A stretch of 64,000 nucleotides of DNA. It comes from Zingiber officinale. Its lineage: Eukaryota; Streptophyta; Magnoliopsida; Zingiberales; Zingiberaceae. A program made the translations under genes and the position numbers. Position 1 is the stretch's first letter; each line of letters opens with the position of its first letter. Where the stretch lies: assembly GCF_018446385.1 (NCBI RefSeq), contig NC_055994.1, positions 48,424,143 through 48,488,142 of the forward strand, read 5' to 3'. Shown one piece after another: positions 45,052 to 56,487 of the stretch. Below the pieces are notes generated by a model. That model was not told the origin of the DNA, ran no database searches, and saw only the letters and a list, made by a program, of their open reading frames with translations.

Positions 45052-46962
45052 CTATGGATCAACAGAAATACCCCTGCTGGAGACAACATGTCCAAGAAAA
45101 CCCACCGAAGGTAGCCAAAAGGCGCATTTACTAAACTTCGCATAGAGGTGTTCTCGCCGAAGCGTCTCCAAAACTATGCGAAGATGTCGCCTGTGCTCCT
45201 CCTCAGATCGGGAATATATCAGAATATCGTCGATGAACACAATGACGAACTGATCTAAGTACTCAAGGAACACTCTGTTCATCAGATCCATAAACACTGC
45301 TGGAGCATTGGTAAGCCCAAATGGCATTACCATGAACTCGTAATGACCATAACGAGTGCGAAATGCTGTCTTCGGAATATCTGCATCTCCAACCCTGAGC
45401 TGATGATAGCCTGAGCGCAAATCAATCTTTGAATATACACAGGTATCCTTCAGCTGATCAAATAAATCTTCTATACGTGGCAGTGGATATTTGTTCTTGA
45501 TAGTGACCGCATTCAACTGTCGGTAATCAATACATAGTCTCAGTGATCCGTCTTTCTTCTTAACGAAGAGTACTAGTGCTCCCCACGGAGAAACACTGGG
45601 ACGGATAAATCCTCTGTCCAACAGCTCCTGTAACTGAACCTTCAGCTCCTCTAACTCCTTTGGTGCCATGCGATAAGGGGTCTTGGATACCGGTGCGGTT
45701 CCCGGAACCAACTCAATCGTAAACTCGACTTGCCTTTTAGGAGGCAAACCGGGGAGTTCGTCAGGGAATACATCTGAAAATTCTCGAACAATAGGAACGT
45801 CCGAAAGTCGTGGTAATGCATCTGTATCAGCTTTAACCATAGACAGCAAATATCCCTGACAACCCTGCGACAATAATCTTCTCGCTTGCATTGCTGATAT
45901 GACTGATATCCCATCACCCCCGGTTCCGATGAATGACCAAGATGGTAAACCGGGAGGTCTGAAGGTGACTACTCTCGCTCTGCAGTCAACTGTGGCATGG
46001 TTCATGGCCAGCCAATCCATGCCCAATATAATGTCAAATTCCACCATCTCCAATACCTGCAGATCCACCATAATAGTCTGACCATTGAAGTCTAAAGGAC
46101 ATCCTTTAACTTCCAGACTAATACTTAGTACCTCGCCAGATGGTAGAGATACTGTCAGCCCGTGTGTCCGACGACTAGGCAATCTCCCGATTTTACCCAG
46201 AAATACTCGAGATATGAATGAATGGGAACTACTAGTATCTATCAATAAATCTGCAGTAAATGTATAAACTGAAATAGTACCTCGGAAAACCGATCCCTCA
46301 GCTCGCTGTGCCTCCTCCCGTGTAACAGCATAAACACGACCCACCTCTGAGCTCGGCTGTGGTATCCCTGAAGTGGCCTGCGCTGGCATCTTAGGTGTGG
46401 GAACCGGCTGCTGATACTGAGACTGAGGCTGCTGCTGATATGCTGAGTAAGGCTGATGTGGATGAAAATCATGCTGTGCTGGAAATGCCTGATGAGAAAA
46501 CGCTGCGGCAGAATACTGTGTAGTCGCTGGCTCCTGACCCTGCACATGGTATATCTGTCCCTGAGAAGGCTGTGGTCGTTGCTGACGTGGGGCACTCTGG
46601 GTCTTCTGCGATCTCCTCTGTGAACGTGACTGAGAGGATGATTCCCCCTGAGATGTAACTTTAGGAGCCTCCAACTGTGCTTTCAGAGTACAATCCCGAC
46701 TCTCATGCCCCGGAAGTTTACAGTAGAAACATATAGCATGATCCAATGGGCAACTATTCCTGGTGTGACTCTTGGACCCACACTGAAAACACCTGGTCCC
46801 ACCAAAGTTCTTCTGATCATGATGAGGGGGACGATAACCTCCATCCGATGTTCGCCCAGTCTTCTGTGGCCGAGAAGATCCTCCGGAAGGAGCCCGAGAA
46901 CTCTGACCTCTATTCCCTCTCTTTTGCGACGACTGCTTTTCATGTCCTTTCTCCTGATTTAC
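45052..46962 (-). pseudogene. Gypsy-2 zinc knuckle, protease and reverse transcriptase
   Basis: After the gag stop the same frame gives two CCHC-like knuckles ([14 protein letters not shown] and [14 protein letters not shown]), a Gln/Pro-rich spacer, a protease with [13 protein letters not shown] (family DTG(A/S)S, so the active-site glycine reads Ser) and [17 protein letters not shown], then reverse transcriptase: [69 protein letters not shown] and the catalytic FIDDILIYS. Translation ends at TAG (45052-45054) in GISVDP-stop-KIEA. The protease change alone could abolish processing. Confidence 0.94.
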
Positions 46963-47793
46963 CTACTGCTGAGTCATCTCTATAAATAGTGCTCGATCTA
47001 GAACCTCCCGATAGTAACTACCTGGAAATCCTGACATCTGAATCCGAATGTATGCTGCAAGACCCTGAGTGAACTGCTGCATACGATCATAATCTTGTGC
47101 CACTAAGTGAGGACAAAATTCTGCCAACCTACAGAATTCAGCATTGTACTCCATCACTGACCGGTCGCCCTGCTTGAGATTCAGAAATTCCTGGCGTCGA
47201 GCTAGACAGAAGGTCGCTGGGAAATATTGCCGCTCAAACGCGTCTCGGAACATCGCCCATGTGATGCGCTGCTCTCCAAAGATCGTCTTCTGCATGTCCC
47301 ACCATGTGACTGCTTGATCTCGGAGATGATACGCTGCCAGTTCCACTTTCTCCTCATCTGTGCAACTCAAGTACTCAAAGGTGCTCTCTACATTCTTCAA
47401 CCAACTTCGAGCAGCCCAAGGATCTGCTCCGCCCAAATATAAGGTAAATCTGTCCTTGACGGACCTCGCCAGCAACGGTATCCGAGCTCTGTCCCTCATC
47501 CAATCAGTAGTAGCAGGAGTAGGAAATGCTGATGGTATCCCGGAGGGAATACCCTGAGGCTGAAATTCCCGATTCCTACCAGATGGTATGACTGAAGGGA
47601 TCTCTTGAGGCTGACGTCCCTGATCTCTAGGAGTCTGATGGGTCTGTCCCCGACTAGCCATCTCAACATCCGTTGGATCCCTAGAAGAATCCGCCTCCTG
47701 AGTCACTGGTTCTGGTTCCTCGGCCTCAATGGGTTGTTTCCGTGGTCGTCCCGGACCACGACGATAACCGGCTCCCGCTCGACCACGCCTCAT
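46963..47793 (-). pseudogene. Gypsy-2 gag
   Basis: 276 codons from an ATG at 47793 (MRRGRAGAGYRRGPGRPRKQ). Retrotrans_gag core: FTLYLGGADPWAARSWLKNV, STFEYLSCTDEEKVELAAYH, ITWAMFRDAFERQYFPATF, GDRSVMEYNAEFCRLAEFCP. The frame ends at TAG (46963-46965) after IEMTQQ and continues in the same frame to the zinc knuckles, so the stop probably interrupts a gag-pol polyprotein. Start chosen because it lies just downstream of the primer site leader and begins the basic N terminus. Confidence 0.92.
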
Positions 47794-47969
47794 ACCTGAT
47801 GTAAACCACTAATAAGTATTACACACAGTATAAGTTTGTACTTATAAAACTTACAGCCAATTACTTGGAGGTGTTCCGCCGCCGCCTGGTCCCAAATCCC
47901 GAAAAGTCACTTCGAGGAATAAAATCATGAAAAATCCAAAACGTATGAATCTGACATCGTAAACTTGTA

Positions 47970-47981
47970 GCTCTGATACCA
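47970..47981 (-). other. Gypsy-2 primer binding site (initiator Met tRNA)
   Basis: Minus strand TGGTATCAGAGC, six bases from the 5' LTR end. Confidence 0.88.
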
Positions 47982-47987
47982 ATAAAT

Positions 47988-50649
47988 TATCACGCCCCGA
48001 GAGTAAGGTTGTCCGACGAAAATCGGACAGCACCTCCCCTGTAGCAGTGACAAATAGAACCGGTATACAACACCACAGATAATACATACACAAATATATA
48101 TCACAACCACGCAGATAATATACAGCCCACACGGCTTTAAAGTCAAACACAGCGGAAAACAAGAATAACAAAGATAAAATAACAAAAACTCACCGCGGGC
48201 CGGCCCGGCTTGACTCATCGGCAAAACAACCAAATACAAATAACAAGTCCACAGCTCAATTATTACAATGCTAAATTCAAAGGTTTAACTCACAATAAAA
48301 TGAAAACCAAAACCGTAAAACCATCCTCAGAAGTGACATGGGACCGGCAGTCGGGATCCTCCTCCAAGCGTACTAGCATCGCTATCAGCTACGTGGTGAA
48401 ATTACCAATGCGGGTGGTGAGTATAAAACTCAACGGGTAATAGGATAGACAGTGCATGAGTATCATAAAGAACAGGAATACAAAAGGATACAGTCTCAGA
48501 AAGATAAATAGCAGATACTACAGGGTAAACAAAGTATATATATATCCATACCTGAAACCATATCCTAGGCTAACAGTGTAAGGTCTGAGATAAAGTAAAC
48601 TGCTACAGTACTGCTCATAACTACCAGAATCACATATAAAGTATACTGCAATAGTAATCAGTGTCCAAGCATATATAACAAGTATGTGATAACAGAACTG
48701 CATAAGTAAGCATAAACAGCATAAGCAGGTATATCAAGAAGTAGCGTATGCACGGATGGTCACTCCCGCCCACCCCTCAAGTCCATGACCCCAGTATGGA
48801 CGAGAGGCCGAGACAATGACAAACTGTACACACTCCAGCTACCACTACTCTCGAGTGGCCGAGGGGACAGTTGCATAGTAGCTGAATATCTACGTCTGCG
48901 ACGGGGGTCCTTGCTGCCCGCGACTCCAGCAGACACTACCCATGAGTGAGCGAGTGGGGGGCACGACAGGACATGCGGCACGCTCCAAGCTACCACTACC
49001 CATGAGTGGCCGAGCGTGCGGCCCAGGACAACGACCGTCTCAACCACAAGGGAGCCAAAGTCGTCGGCTATGCATGCAATGACATGATGCGAATAATGCA
49101 ACAGTCATCATATATATATAACAGGAAATCAGGTATGCTACATGAATCCGCATGCTCAATACTAAACATAAATAAACAGTAATCAAACAGGTAAGCATAA
49201 ACAGGTAAGCATGGCATCTAGTATCTGCTAGGTATCAAGAATAACAACGGGAGACTGTATAGATAAGAAAGTGATCATCTCGAAGATTGAGTGGATAAAG
49301 TATCAAGCACAAGAAATAAAATGAGTGGAGTCAAGATAAATACTGCATAGATGAAACTAACTCATGCACTTAAACCGATATCTAAAGGAGCAAGTTAAGA
49401 AGTACCCGCCTCTAAGTGTAGGCTGAATCCAACGCCAATCTCGTCGCGACACTTGTCCCGATCAAAGTCCTGTGTCAACGTATCAATTTTAATTGAATAC
49501 ATATGGAACTAATTAACTACATTACTCTACAAGACAAACGCCTTTAATCCTAGTTCCATTCATTAACCAAATGAAGCCACATGGATCTACCCAAAACCAA
49601 TCGCAAACCCTAGTTTTAGTCTATCATCATCAGGATTGCAAATCATGGTTTAGCCCCTAATAGTACTGAACAACCACAAGATAAGCTTTAATAGATGTCT
49701 ACCTTACCTTAGAGCAACTAAATCACTTCTGCTAGCCGCTGTCCAAAAATGAAATCGCCACAGCACAGTGAAGTTGTTTACTGCCACAAATCGTCCAACC
49801 AAGTTCTTTACAGCGCTATACACATCACAAACACCCCAATCAATACATGCTCAGTATCAAATCCAATCGGAAACCCACATTTAAACCTGCAACCCTAACA
49901 CCTACAGTGGAATAAACCTTACCTATAGATTCCCGGAGGAAGAATAGCTACTGGAAGTAGATTCGAGCCCTTCACAGCAAGTCACTAGTGACTCACGGCC
50001 GGAAATCCCACTGCTGAGGAAGTCCACCGGTGTCCGTTTGCTGCTGGAGAGTCCTGGCCAAACTCCTCACCACGTGACACTGCCGGGACAACACCCCAAT
50101 CAACGCCACATCCCAATCTAACCTCAAATCACAAAACTATAGTCTCAAAACCCTAATCGAGCCATTCCATAACTCCACTTACTTTAATGGCAGAGATCCT
50201 CACAGCCGGCGACAAGCACCCGACGGAATCTGCTCGATGCGAGGCTACACCCCAGAGAAGCTCCACTGTAGCGGCCCCGCGTTAAGGAGTTGAGAAGCTC
50301 GGAGACTCGATCTGCGACTAGGCACCGGCGATCGACCGGGGAGGTGCGTCGGTGCTGATTCCCGTCGGCGGATAAAGTGAGCTCAAGGGGAAATCGGGGG
50401 TTATCGGCGGAGTGGACACGAAGAGAATGAGAAGGGAATGAGGTAGCCCTTAGGGCTCGGGCACTGTAGCTTCTTATTTATATAGGTAGGGTTTAATTTC
50501 TCCACCTAATTAACTCCCTAACCAGCCCCTCAAAGGGTGATTTACATTATCCCTTTAAACACTGTCATAAATCCTCCAAATAAATCAAGAAAAATGTCCA
50601 AAAATTCTTTTAAATCATTATAGGCTATTTTATTTTGCCGTATCTCACA
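47988..50649 (-). repeat. Gypsy-2 5' LTR (right)
   Basis: Starts TATCACGCCCC (TG decayed to TA) and ends CGTATCTCACA. Full length, 2662 bp. Carries the same hairpin units (48835-49020). Frames here (47925-48239, 48760-49101) are mirrored in the other LTR but are not genes. Confidence 0.92.
50475..50484 (-). promoter_or_regulatory. TATA box of Gypsy-2 5' LTR
   Basis: The minus strand reads CCTATATAAATAAG, about 165 bases inside the LTR start at 50649, a plausible RNA polymerase II core promoter for the element. The other LTR keeps it as CCTATATAAATAGG. Confidence 0.6.
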
Positions 50650-52801
50650 CATGACCTTCTTGGATATGGGAACAACCACCACCGCCTAGACAAAGCCTTT
50701 TAAGGAAAGCTAATATTTAATTTCCTTAAATAACTTTAGGTCAACCAAAAGGAACAATCAAATCACAAGGAAAAGAAAAATAAAAGAACACAACATCGAA
50801 AACAAATTCGAAATACTAGAATCACATGCCTCTTGTATTTGGTATTTTTACATGAAGATAAAACTAGTATGATGCGGAAATTAAATACTAGTATACCTTT
50901 TTTTTTTTCAAGCAAAAACCTCTAGGTCTTCTACCGTATTCCTCTTCTAACCTCGGACGTTGTGTGGACAACGATCTTCCGAGATGAGAAACCACCAAAG
51001 CACCTTCTTCTCCTCCTTGAAAGGTTCGGCCACGACAAGAGCACCTCCAACGACAAGAGCACCTCCAAGGATGAAGAGATTTTTCCACCAGCCAAGCTCC
51101 AAGGGATGAAAGTTTTCTCTCCTTCTTCTCCAAGCTAGAATCCGGCCACAACTTGATCTCCAAGAGGGAAGGGAGTTTCGGCCACAAGGATGGAGAGAAG
51201 AGAAGGGATGAGGCCGGCCACACCAAGGAAGAAAAGAGGGAGAAAAATAATAGAGGTTGTTCACCTTGAAGGCTCCCAAAACCCCTCTTTTATAATCCTT
51301 AGCTTTGACAAATAAGGAAATTTAATTACAATAAAATTTCCTTAAATTTGCTTGACATGAATTAGTTAAGAAAAATTAAATAGAATTTCCTAATGAATCA
51401 TGTCATGGCCGACCACCTCATGAAGAGCAAACAAGGTAATTTTCAATCAACAATTAAAATTCCTTATTTTTCTTCAGAAATTTAAAAAAATAAAATTTCC
51501 CTTTAAAATCCCTTCATGGTTGATATAAAGAAATTTATTAATTTTAATTTTTCAACATGTGAATAATTTACAAAGAAGAAAAATAAAATATTCTTCCAAT
51601 CTACAAATAAGGAAAGAGACTTAATCTCTTTCTTTAATCTTTTGTAGAAACTTATAAAAGAGATATTTTAATTTTTAATCTCTCCAATAAATTATATCTT
51701 CCACATAAGAAAAATTTAAAATTAAAATTCTTTTCTAATTTAATAGGGCCGGCCACCTAAGCTTGGGTTCAAGCTAGGGCCGGCCACCCATGGATCAAGG
51801 CTTGGCCGGCCCTAGCTTGGTCCTCAAGCTAGCTTGGCCGGCCGCTATAACATGGGTATGAAGGTGGGTATAGGTGGGTATAGTACTATATAAATAAGAG
51901 GCTACGATAGGGACCGAGAGGAGGAATGAGTTTTGGTCTCCCGATAAAATTAAGCATCCCGTGTTTTTCCCCGAACACACAACTTAATTTTATCAATAAT
52001 AATTCATTCCACTAGAGAACTATTATTGAACTACCGCACCAATCCCAAATTACATTTTTGGGCTCTTTCTTATTATGAGTGTGTTAGTCTCCCTGTGTTT
52101 AAGATGTCGAATGTCCACTAATTAAGTGAGTTACTGACAACTCATTTAATTAATATCTTAGTCCAAGAGTAGTACCACTCAACCTTATCGTCATGTCGGA
52201 CTAAGTCCACCTGCAGGGTTTAACATGACAATCCTTATGAGCTTCTCTTGGGGACATTATCAACCTAGATCACTAGGACACAGTTTCCTTTTATAATCAA
52301 CAACACATACTATAAGTGATATCATTTCTCAACTTATCGAGTTTATTGATTTATCGAACTAAATCTCACCCATTGATAAATTAAAGAAATAAATATCAAA
52401 TATATGTGCATGTTATTATATTAGGATTAAGAGCACACACTTCCATAATAACTGAGGTCTTTGTTCCTTTAGAAAGTCAGTATAAAAGAAACAACCTCTG
52501 ATGGTCCTGCTCAATACACTCTAAGTGTACTAGTGTAATTATATAGTTAAGATAAACTAATTCCTAATTACACTACGACCTTCCAATGGTTTGTTCCTTT
52601 CCATTTTGGTCATGAGCTACTGTTTATAATTTATAAGGTAATGATAACATTATCTTCTGTATGTGACACCACATACTATGTTATCTACAATATAAATTAA
52701 TTGAACAACTACAATCAAATAATAGATAATTTGATCAAATGTGATTCTTTATTCAAAATAAATGTTTACAAAAGCTTAGGCTTTCAGTATACACTCTAAT
52801 A
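50650..52801 (-). repeat. Copia-2 3' LTR (left), distal end missing
   Basis: Matches 56754-58894. Ends CACTCTAATA (CA decayed to TA). The outer ~265 bases present in the right LTR (56488-56753) are missing. Contains several TGGCCGGCC-type motifs (about 51410, 51750-51845). Frames at 50888-51279 are Arg/Pro/Ser-rich and repeat in the right LTR, not genes. Confidence 0.9.
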
Positions 52802-52817
52802 ATCTCCCACTTATACT
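52802..52817 (-). other. Copia-2 polypurine tract
   Basis: Minus strand TAGTATAAGTGGGAGAT just before the LTR, the usual position and composition in Copia elements. Confidence 0.75.
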
Positions 52818-52855
52818 AATGACTAAGCTGCCATATATGCTGCCATACATCTGAT

Positions 52856-53215
52856 TCCCATCCCCTCCACATGTCAATCAAAAGCTTTTGCTGGAAGGGC
52901 CTTAGTGAAAGGATCTGCCAGGTTATCTGCTGATGCAATCTTGGCGATGACAACTTCTCCTCGCTTCACGATATCTCGTATCAGGTGGTACTTGTGCTCT
53001 ATATGTTTACTTGCCTTATGGGCTCATGGTTCCTTCGAGTTTGCAACTGTTCCGCTATTATCACAATAAATTGTGATGATTTTGGGCAAACCAGGAATCA
53101 CATCTAATTCCATTAGAAAGTTTCTGAGCCATACTGTTTCTTTAGCTGCCTCAGAGGCTGCTACATACTCAGCTTCAATGGTTGAGTCCGAAACACATTT
53201 CTTCTTAACACTCCT
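52856..53215 (-). pseudogene. Copia-2 RNase H, C-terminal part
   Basis: After the TAG at 53216 the minus strand continues RSVKKKCVSDSTIEAEYVAA, SEAAKETVWLRNFLMELDVI, YCDNSGTVANSKEP, a TGA, AHKASKHIEHKYHLIRDIV and SADNLADPFTKALPAKAFD. These are the DSTxEAEY, CDN and ADxxTK blocks of Copia RNase H. The TGA replaces a usual arginine codon (CGA). A stop follows KAFD near 52880. Confidence 0.87.
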
Positions 53216-54342
53216 CTATGCAATGGCTCCACCTCCTAAAGTAAACACATAGCCTGATGTAGACTTACTGTTGTCCCTATCTGATTGGAAATCTGAATCC
53301 GTGTAGCCCACAGGGAGCAAATCTTCTGCTTGGTAAACTAGCATATAACCTCTAGTCCTTCTCAAGTACTTTAATATATGATTTACCGTAGTCCAATGTC
53401 CTTGTCCAAGGTTACTCTGATATCTGCTAATCATGCCCACGATAAAACAGATATCAGGTCTCGTACACAGCATTGCATACATAAGGCTTCCTACAGCCGA
53501 AGCAAAAGGAACTGCTTTCATGTCCTCTATCTCCTTTGATGTCTTCAGAGACATCTCTTTAGATAGAGCTACTCCATGCCTAAAAGGTAGGAAACCTTTC
53601 TTGGAATTTTGCATGCTAAAACGAGCAAGGATTGTATCTATATATGAAGCTTGGGACAGACACAACATTCTTTTCTTGCGATCCCTTATAACTTTGATCC
53701 CAAGAATGTGTGCACAATCTCCTAAGTCCTTCATATCAAATTGTTTGGACAACCATACCCTTACGTCCGATAATACCTTGACATTATTGCCAATTAACAA
53801 AATATCATCTACGTATAGTACAAGAAATACCACCACATTTCCGTTACACTTCTTGTATACACAAGACTCATATGGACATTGAATAAATCCATATGATTGG
53901 ATTACTTCATTAAACCGGATGTTCCAAGACAATGAAGCTTGCTTCAGTCCATAAATGGATCGATTGAGCTTGCACACTAGATGCTCTTTGCCTTTTTCAA
54001 TGAACCCTTCTGGTTGCTTCATATGGATGTTCCCTTCAAGACTTCCATTAAGGAAAGTTGTCTTGACGTCCATTTGCCAAATCTCATAATCTATATGAGC
54101 AGCAATGGATAAGAGTATCCGGATAGACTTAAGCATGTCTACCAGTAAAAAGGTCTCCTCATAATCGATTCCCTCTTTTTGAGTGTACCCTTTCGCAACA
54201 AGCCTAGCTTTGAAGGTTTCTACCTTCCCGTCTGTCCCTCTTTTCCTTTTATAGATCCACTTGCATCCAACGGTTTTTATACCATCAGGTGGTTCTACAA
54301 GCTCCCAGACCTTATTAGAGTACATATACTCTATTTCAGAAT
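53216..54342 (-). pseudogene. Copia-2 reverse transcriptase
   Basis: Frame 54418-53216 is open; the genuine RT part begins at about 54342 (YNSEIEYMYSNKVWELVEPP) because upstream codons come from the foreign insert. It has WIYKRKRGTDGKVETFKARL, VAKGYTQKEGIDYEETF, WQMDVKTTFLNGSLEGNIHM, SIYGLKQASLSWNIRFNEVI and the catalytic LYVDDILLIG, then SAVGSLMYAMLCTRPDICF and TDSDFQSDRDNSKSTSGYVF. WQMDVKTTFLNG has Thr where Ala is usual. It ends at TAG (53216-53218) after GGGAIA. All blocks of RVT_2 are present. Confidence 0.92.
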
Positions 54343-54567
54343 TGTAACGACCCGGCCCTTTGGCCTCTTGGGCGGCCCTTGTGGCGGCCCAACTGGCGGC
54401 CCTTATGTCGTCGGCCAATTTGGCGACCTCTCATGTCGTCGACCGACGACCCTTTGGCCGTGCCGTTACTCACAAGGACTTTCCACCCCTGGCCAGTGGA
54501 TTTTTGCCTCCCCCAGGATTCGAACTCTAGACCTCCAGGCTTAAGTACTAGAGTTTTGCCTCCCCCT
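54343..54567. other. 225-bp GC-rich foreign segment replacing protease/integrase
   Basis: Between gag (KKPKG at about 54568) and reverse transcriptase lies a segment starting TGTAACGACCCGGCCC (plus strand), which resembles the start of a Gypsy LTR. It has four 'ggcggccc/gtcgtcggcc' repeats (54370-54450) and, on the minus strand, a tRNA B-box-like GAGTTCGAATCCTGG flanked by a 13-base direct repeat GGGGGAGGCAAAA. Its source is not recognised: an LTR scrap, a tRNA-derived SINE fragment, or filler DNA at a deletion are options. Confidence 0.55.
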
Positions 54568-55312
54568 TCGGCTTCTTCACTCCAGCTTTAGGTCCTGTAC
54601 TCTGAGATTTATTCACTTTCTTTGTTTAGCTAACTTGTTTCTTCTTCTTCTTTCCTTTCGGTTTAGAAGTAGAACCATTTTCAGCATAGTGAATCTGAGA
54701 ATTGTAACGAAACAAACCTTCTGCTGCCTGAAGTTCTGTCAGTAGTTCCGCCAATGAATATGCCCTTTTATTCATATTGTAATTCAGGCAGAATTGCTCA
54801 AAACTTCTAGGTAGCGTTTGGAGGATCATATCGATCTGGGTTTCCCCATCAATTTCTCCTCCAAGGATTTGTATTTCATTTAGATAAGCCATCATCTTTA
54901 GGATATGATCCCTCACGGGAGTACCCTCTTGCATGGTGGCCGTCATTATCTTTCTCATGGCTTCTTGTCTAGAGGTCCGATCCGGTTGACCAAAGAGTTC
55001 TTTGAGATTGTTTATAATATCATAGGTTGTTGGTAAATCTTGATTCTGATGTTGAAATACATTTGACATTGAAGCTAAAATGTAACACCGCGCCATCTCA
55101 TCTGCTTTTATCCATTTCCTATGATACTCAATCTCCTCTTGGGTAGATTCATCATTGGGTGTATCAGGGCAAGGCTCAGTCAGTACAAACTTATAGCTTT
55201 CAGCAGTAAGAACAATGTCCAGGTTCCTTTTCCAATCTATGTAGTTATGACCAGTAAGTCTGTTCTCTTTTAGTATGATGGCCAGTGGGTTGAAAGTCAT
55301 CCTAAGAATCAT
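54568..55312 (-). pseudogene. Copia-2 gag
   Basis: Frame 55312-54626 (228 codons) reads MTFNPLAIILKENRLTGHNY, IDWKRNLDIVLTAESYKFVL, MARCYILASMSNVFQHQNQD, LKELFGQPDRTSRQEAMRKI, ILGGEIDGETQIDMILQTLP, SFEQFCLNYNMNKRAYSLAE. It is a UBN2-type Copia gag. After KKKKKQVS a stop is reached, but the +1 frame continues KKVNKSQSTGPKAGVKKPKG to about 54568, so there is a frameshift. The CCHC knuckle that should follow is replaced by the foreign segment. The start is the first ATG after the leader; MILRMTF or the internal MTF could be used. Confidence 0.9.
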
Positions 55313-56473
55313 AAATAACTTTTGGTCAGAACTCTAAATTTAGAATAATATTGATTCCTCAAACAATATTATTTTAAATTAACCAACACCTCGAAACACT
55401 GTGAATTTTGTATGCCACGATAGTGTGGACGTATATAAATTCATCATTTGTAAAAGGAGGGTTTAACCCATTAATTTTATTATCTTGTCAACCTAACTTT
55501 TTGACAAATAAAATTAATAGTTGGTTTCCTTTGGTCACACGAATAATTGCAGTGACTCCGATGGGGAGCATACTATTAGACGTGCCTAAGTGTATACCAT
55601 TACTTGACACTAAGTCCATTAATAAGATTGTGCCCCTTCCGATGGGGAAGATCACACGCTCTTAATTAACTTCCTATAGTCATCCAAAATGGAAGTTTGT
55701 TCTAGTGATCCATAAACAAGCTCATCCGATATGGAGGAAGGCACTCAGAGCCAACGTGCAAGCTTGTTTGCATCACTTACAAACCAGTAATGGAGACTGT
55801 GGAATTTATTTAAAATCCCTCTCCCACTTAGTTATTTAAAGTGAGGAATTTTGACTATGTTAGCCTACTAAACATATATACTAACATGCACACACAGCAC
55901 AATATAAAAGCAATAAATAGAAAAACTAATTTTCAACTATTATGGCTTTTATCTATTGTTGTCCTCATGTGTAGCCAACCCTAGCTGCTGCCATCTTTGG
56001 CCACCGCCACCGGGTCTAGTTGTCGCATCCATCTTGTTCCTTGTTCCGCTGCGCCTCTGGTCCTCAAAAGGTTCCACGCCTTGCAAGATTCGATCCGCGA
56101 CATAAATAGAATTTTACATTTTTCGATCCTATATTCCTCGAAGAAATGTACATGTAAACTAGATCGAACATAAAATAAAATTTACATCCATCGATCCTAT
56201 ATTCCATAAAAGGAATGTACATGTAACTAGATCAAAAAATAAAATCCTAATAAAACTAAATACAGCTCCTGCTGTATTTTATAACACAATCATACACATA
56301 CAAGAAATGCCCTTGACATGTACAAGGGTCCATTCACACACATAATAACTATAAGCCATTATAGTTGGATCCTACATCCACAAAGTTAGCAAATCCTACT
56401 ATTAACCAGCCTAAATTATGTACGACATGTGCATAATTAAACTAATACCAAATATACAAAGGCAAAAACCCTA
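55313..56473 (-). other. Copia-2 5' leader
   Basis: 1.16 kb without a supported gene, collinear with 731-1820. Contains a duplicated phrase 'ttacatttttcgatcctatattcc' / 'ttacatccatcgatcctatattcc' with 'gaatgtacatgtaactagat' (56110-56235). Confidence 0.7.
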
Positions 56474-56485
56474 GCTCTGATACTA
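56474..56485 (-). other. Copia-2 primer binding site (initiator Met tRNA)
   Basis: Minus strand TAGTATCAGAGC, one mismatch to TGGTATCAGAGC, two bases inside the LTR at 56488. Confidence 0.82.
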
Positions 56486-56487
56486 AT

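Larger units (their letters stand above)
40169..50649 (-). mobile_element. Gypsy-2: chromodomain (Tekay/Del-like) Gypsy element, nearly complete
   Basis: LTRs 40169-42796 (2628 bp, missing the outermost 34 bases) and 47988-50649 (2662 bp) flank a 5.2-kb interior with gag, zinc knuckle, protease, reverse transcriptase, RNase H, integrase and chromodomain, all in order on the minus strand. The overlapping 2628 bases of the two LTRs have no net length difference and about 41 substitutions by eye (1.6%), so this is the youngest datable insertion here. It inserted in the left LTR of Copia-2. Several in-frame stops block translation. Confidence 0.93.

Noticed and set aside
50888..51279. Trp/Ser/Pro-rich protein frames in Copia-2 LTR
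   Set aside because: Overlapping frames in a CT-rich LTR stretch, repeated at 56994-57373 with indels that do not respect the frame.
54480..54560. tRNA gene or intact SINE
   Set aside because: A B-box-like sequence is present but no A box, cloverleaf, poly-A tail or target duplication was found.
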